NCBI GenBank assembly: GCA_947500005.1
Contig: CANMQJ010000003.1
Span: 124,001 to 188,000, forward strand
Reading direction: 5' to 3'
Length of the DNA stretch: 64,000 nt
Source: an uncultured Paracoccaceae bacterium
GTDB lineage: Bacteria > Pseudomonadota > Alphaproteobacteria > Rhodobacterales > Rhodobacteraceae
Both the position numbers and the translations under genes were made by a program. Positions 62,384 to 64,000 of the stretch are shown one piece after another. The notes beneath the pieces were generated by a model. It worked only from the letters and a program-made list of their open reading frames with translations. It had not been told where the DNA came from and did no database searches. Numbering within the stretch: the first letter of the stretch is position 1; every line of letters starts with the position of its first letter.

Positions 62384-62577
62384 GCGTCGCTGTCCTTGAT
62401 CTCGCCGGTGACCACGTGTTCGACGTCCAGCCCCTCGACCGTCAGCACGACCTTGGCGGAATAGCTCTTGCCCTCGGGATGCCCCGCCTCGCGCAGCGCC
62501 TCCTCGATGGCCTGCTGGCTGGTCACGCCGACCTGCTTGAGGAACTTGCGCATCGACATGTTGTAATCCGCGCTCAT
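62380..62577 (-). CDS. Small DUF6494 protein
   Basis: A 65-residue protein from the ATG at 62577 (MSADYNMSMRKFLKQVG). It resembles the DUF6494 family, with a conserved TSQQAIEEALREAGHPEGKSYSAKVVL centre, and contains no Cys. The stop overlaps the ATG of apbC by 4 bases, making it the first gene of the operon. Function unknown; its fixed position with Mrp suggests it aids cluster transfer. Divergent from the cytochrome gene across 68 bases. Confidence 0.78.
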   Translation of the reverse strand: MSADYNMSMRKFLKQVGVTSQQAIEEALREAGHPEGKSYSAKVVLTVEGLDVEHVVTGEIKDSDA

Positions 62578-62645
62578 GGCATCGGTCTCCCTTCGTGCTC
62601 GCATCGCGTTTGACGCAAGGGGCCCTGCCTCGCTAGGCTTGGCCC

Positions 62646-63374
62646 ATGCGCCGGTTTCTCTTGTGCCTGAGCCTGATCCTCTCCGCCAGCCCCTCCTTGG
62701 GGCAGGACACGCTCGGACTGGCCGCGCCCGAGGCGATAAACGGCTCCGGCCTCCTGCAACATATCCTTCCGCGCTTCTCGCTCAAGACCGGGATCAGGGT
62801 CGAACCCGACCCGCAGGGCGAGATGTCCCTGGCCGAAACAGGACCGGGAACGCCAGTAATGCGACGCGATGGCATCACCTATCACTTGCGCATCACGGGG
62901 GGCGAGGAACAGGAGCGGTTCCGCGACTGGATGCGCTCGGAGGTCGGCCGACGCACGATCGCCGGATTCGCTCCCCCGGATGGCGCGCCGTTCAGCACCG
63001 ATTTCCAATCCGCCGAGGTCGAGGCGATTCCCGATTTCGAGGGCAATGCCACGCGCGGTGCCGAGTTGTCGCTGGCGCTTTGCGGACGCTGTCACGTGAT
63101 CGGCCCGCAAAACAGGATGAACGGGCTGGGCTCCACCCCGTCTTTTCCGGTGCTTCGGACCCTGCCCGACTGGGCAGACCGGTTCCAGGTCTTCTACGTC
63201 CTGGCGCCGCATCCTTCCTTCACTCAGATCGAGGATGTGACCCCGCCCTTCGATCCCGAACGCCCCCCTCCAATCGTACCGATGACGATGACTCTTGCCG
63301 ATCTCGAGGCGATTCTCGCCTACGTCTCCGTCGTGGGGGCCGCCGATCTGGGGGCGCCGCTTCAGTTCCAGTGA
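62646..63374 (+). CDS. Exported fusion of a TupA-like remnant and a monoheme cytochrome c
   Basis: A 242-residue periplasmic protein. Signal peptide MRRFLLCLSLILSASPSLGQ (1-20). Residues ~22-118 contain the two ends of a tungstate/molybdate receptor domain: GLLQHILPRFSLKTGIRV (N-terminal type) and FRDWMRSEVGRRTIAGF (C-terminal type), with the middle missing. Residues ~132-235 are cytochrome c with CGRCH (Cys146, Cys149, His150); Met in IVPMTMTLADLEAILAYVS may be the sixth ligand. It probably serves as an electron carrier for a periplasmic molybdo- or tungsto-enzyme encoded nearby. No similar domain fusion is known to me. Confidence 0.85.
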   Translation: MRRFLLCLSLILSASPSLGQDTLGLAAPEAINGSGLLQHILPRFSLKTGIRVEPDPQGEMSLAETGPGTPVMRRDGITYHLRITGGEEQERFRDWMRSEVGRRTIAGFAPPDGAPFSTDFQSAEVEAIPDFEGNATRGAELSLALCGRCHVIGPQNRMNGLGSTPSFPVLRTLPDWADRFQVFYVLAPHPSFTQIEDVTPPFDPERPPPIVPMTMTLADLEAILAYVSVVGAADLGAPLQFQ

Positions 63375-63394
63375 ACCGCGCGGCGCGGCGCGGG

Positions 63395-64000
63395 TCAATG
63401 ATCCCGCCGCTTGCTGAAATAGTCCTCGGTCGTCACCACCCGCGGCCGCTCGCCACCCGCAAAGGGGTTGTTGCCCGAGTGGAACTGCGCCTTGACGCGG
63501 CAATCGTCGCACATCTGGATCATGCGCGCCTGGGCCGAGCTTGCAAACATCGGATGCGTTCCGGCCAGCTTCTCCATGATCCGCTCGACCGTTGATTTCA
63601 CGCCGAAAAGCGCCCCGCATTCGACGCAGGCGAAAGGCTCTTCCTCGTTCACTACCCGCTGCGAGAGAGCGGCGTCTGACAGATCCAGTTGTGGCACCAG
63701 CGCGATGGCATCTTCGGGGCAGATCGTACGGCAGATCCCGCATTGCAGGCAGGCATCCTCTTGGAAGTTCAGCTGCGGCATGTCCGGATTGTCGATCAGC
63801 GCCCCCGAGGGACAAAGCGAGACGCAGGACAAACACAGCGTGCAGGCATCCGTATCGACCGCGACGGCCCCGTATGGCGCGCCCGGCGGCAGCTCCAGCG
63901 TCGGCCCGCCGGGGTTGAGCGCCTGCGCCGCAAGCCGCGCGATCTGTCGGCGGTTGCCCAGCGGCAGAACCGGGTTTTCGAGAGGCGCGGGAACATCCTG
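63395..64000 (-). CDS. 4Fe-4S dicluster protein of the accessory cluster (5' end cut by window)
   Basis: About 201 C-terminal residues are visible; the gene continues beyond base 64000, so the start is not in the window. TDACTLCLSCVSLCPSGAL and EDACLQCGICRTICPEDAI are two ferredoxin-type clusters (CxxCxxCxxxC). FACVECGALFG and IQMCDDCRVKA supply two more CxxC pairs, probably for zinc or another cluster. A shorter reading would begin at TTG 63832, but the open frame and the first cluster motif cross it, so this is an internal codon. It is convergent with the cytochrome fusion and probably acts with Mrp and the DUF proteins in cluster assembly or electron transfer. Confidence 0.88.
   Translation of the reverse strand, partial: QDVPAPLENPVLPLGNRRQIARLAAQALNPGGPTLELPPGAPYGAVAVDTDACTLCLSCVSLCPSGALIDNPDMPQLNFQEDACLQCGICRTICPEDAIALVPQLDLSDAALSQRVVNEEEPFACVECGALFGVKSTVERIMEKLAGTHPMFASSAQARMIQMCDDCRVKAQFHSGNNPFAGGERPRVVTTEDYFSKRRDH

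Noticed and set aside
63395..63832. A complete 145-residue protein starting at TTG 63832
   Set aside because: The frame is open to base 64000 and the first ferredoxin motif spans the TTG, so the gene is truncated by the window edge.

Overview
The window is a dense, GC-rich stretch of bacterial chromosome that looks like a Rhodobacterales (Roseobacter-group) alphaproteobacterium. The reasons are the moaC-moeA-lexA-comEC-gltX-gltA order, a LexA operator of the alphaproteobacterial GAAC-N7-GAAC type, a free-standing corrinoid protein with a DUF1638 partner (split methionine synthase style), tandem-hairpin terminators, several TRAP/ABC uptake systems, a protocatechuate branch and dimethylglycine-dehydrogenase-like enzymes. 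No insertion sequence, prophage, integrase or CRISPR array was seen. The genus cannot be fixed from the sequence alone.

Layout. Positions 1-7250 are core genes: molybdenum cofactor synthesis (moaC, moeA), SOS repressor lexA, DNA-uptake channel comEC, gltX and citrate synthase. Positions 7400-17600 hold an N-terminally anchored RTX-repeat protein, an SplB-like radical SAM enzyme with an SOS box inside its promoter, the corrinoid/DUF1638 pair, a SufE protein, a lipoprotein, RNase D, purMN, a tRNA with anticodon CAU, and a semialdehyde dehydrogenase-GST pair. Positions 17600-24900 are a peptide ABC transporter operon headed by a dipeptidase and divergent from a LysR regulator.

Positions 24980-41080 form the most unusual part. 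There are two copies each of a DMGDH/sarcosine-dehydrogenase-like flavoenzyme, a choline-kinase-like phosphotransferase and a DeoR-family regulator. With them are a glycine-betaine/TMAO-type ABC transporter with a fused double permease, a flavodoxin-like protein, an IMPase-family phosphatase, an amino-sugar kinase and nagA. Both regulator promoters carry a similar GCTTTATGT...CTTATT element. I read this as a catabolic regulon for an imported N-methylated (possibly phosphorylated or sugar-linked) compound; the substrate is unknown.

Positions 41057-50200 are aromatic catabolism (pobA, pcaC, pcaH, pcaG plus an extra FAD monooxygenase and an AraC regulator), a crotonase and a TRAP transporter. 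Positions 50488-59540 are an acetate module: acs, adenylate kinase, DUF4212 and a large Na+/solute symporter, then a cNMP/CBS/DUF294 protein, a small membrane protein and a membrane-anchored DnaQ exonuclease. Positions 60128-64000 are an accessory set resembling those beside formate-dehydrogenase-like molybdoenzymes: DUF6505, a biotin/lipoate-ligase-like protein, Mrp/ApbC, DUF6494, a TupA-like/cytochrome c fusion and an iron-sulfur protein that runs off the end.

The only gene-free stretch above 300 bases is 50202-50670, an AT-rich region before acs. Family names come from reading motifs and from memory; no database search was run.
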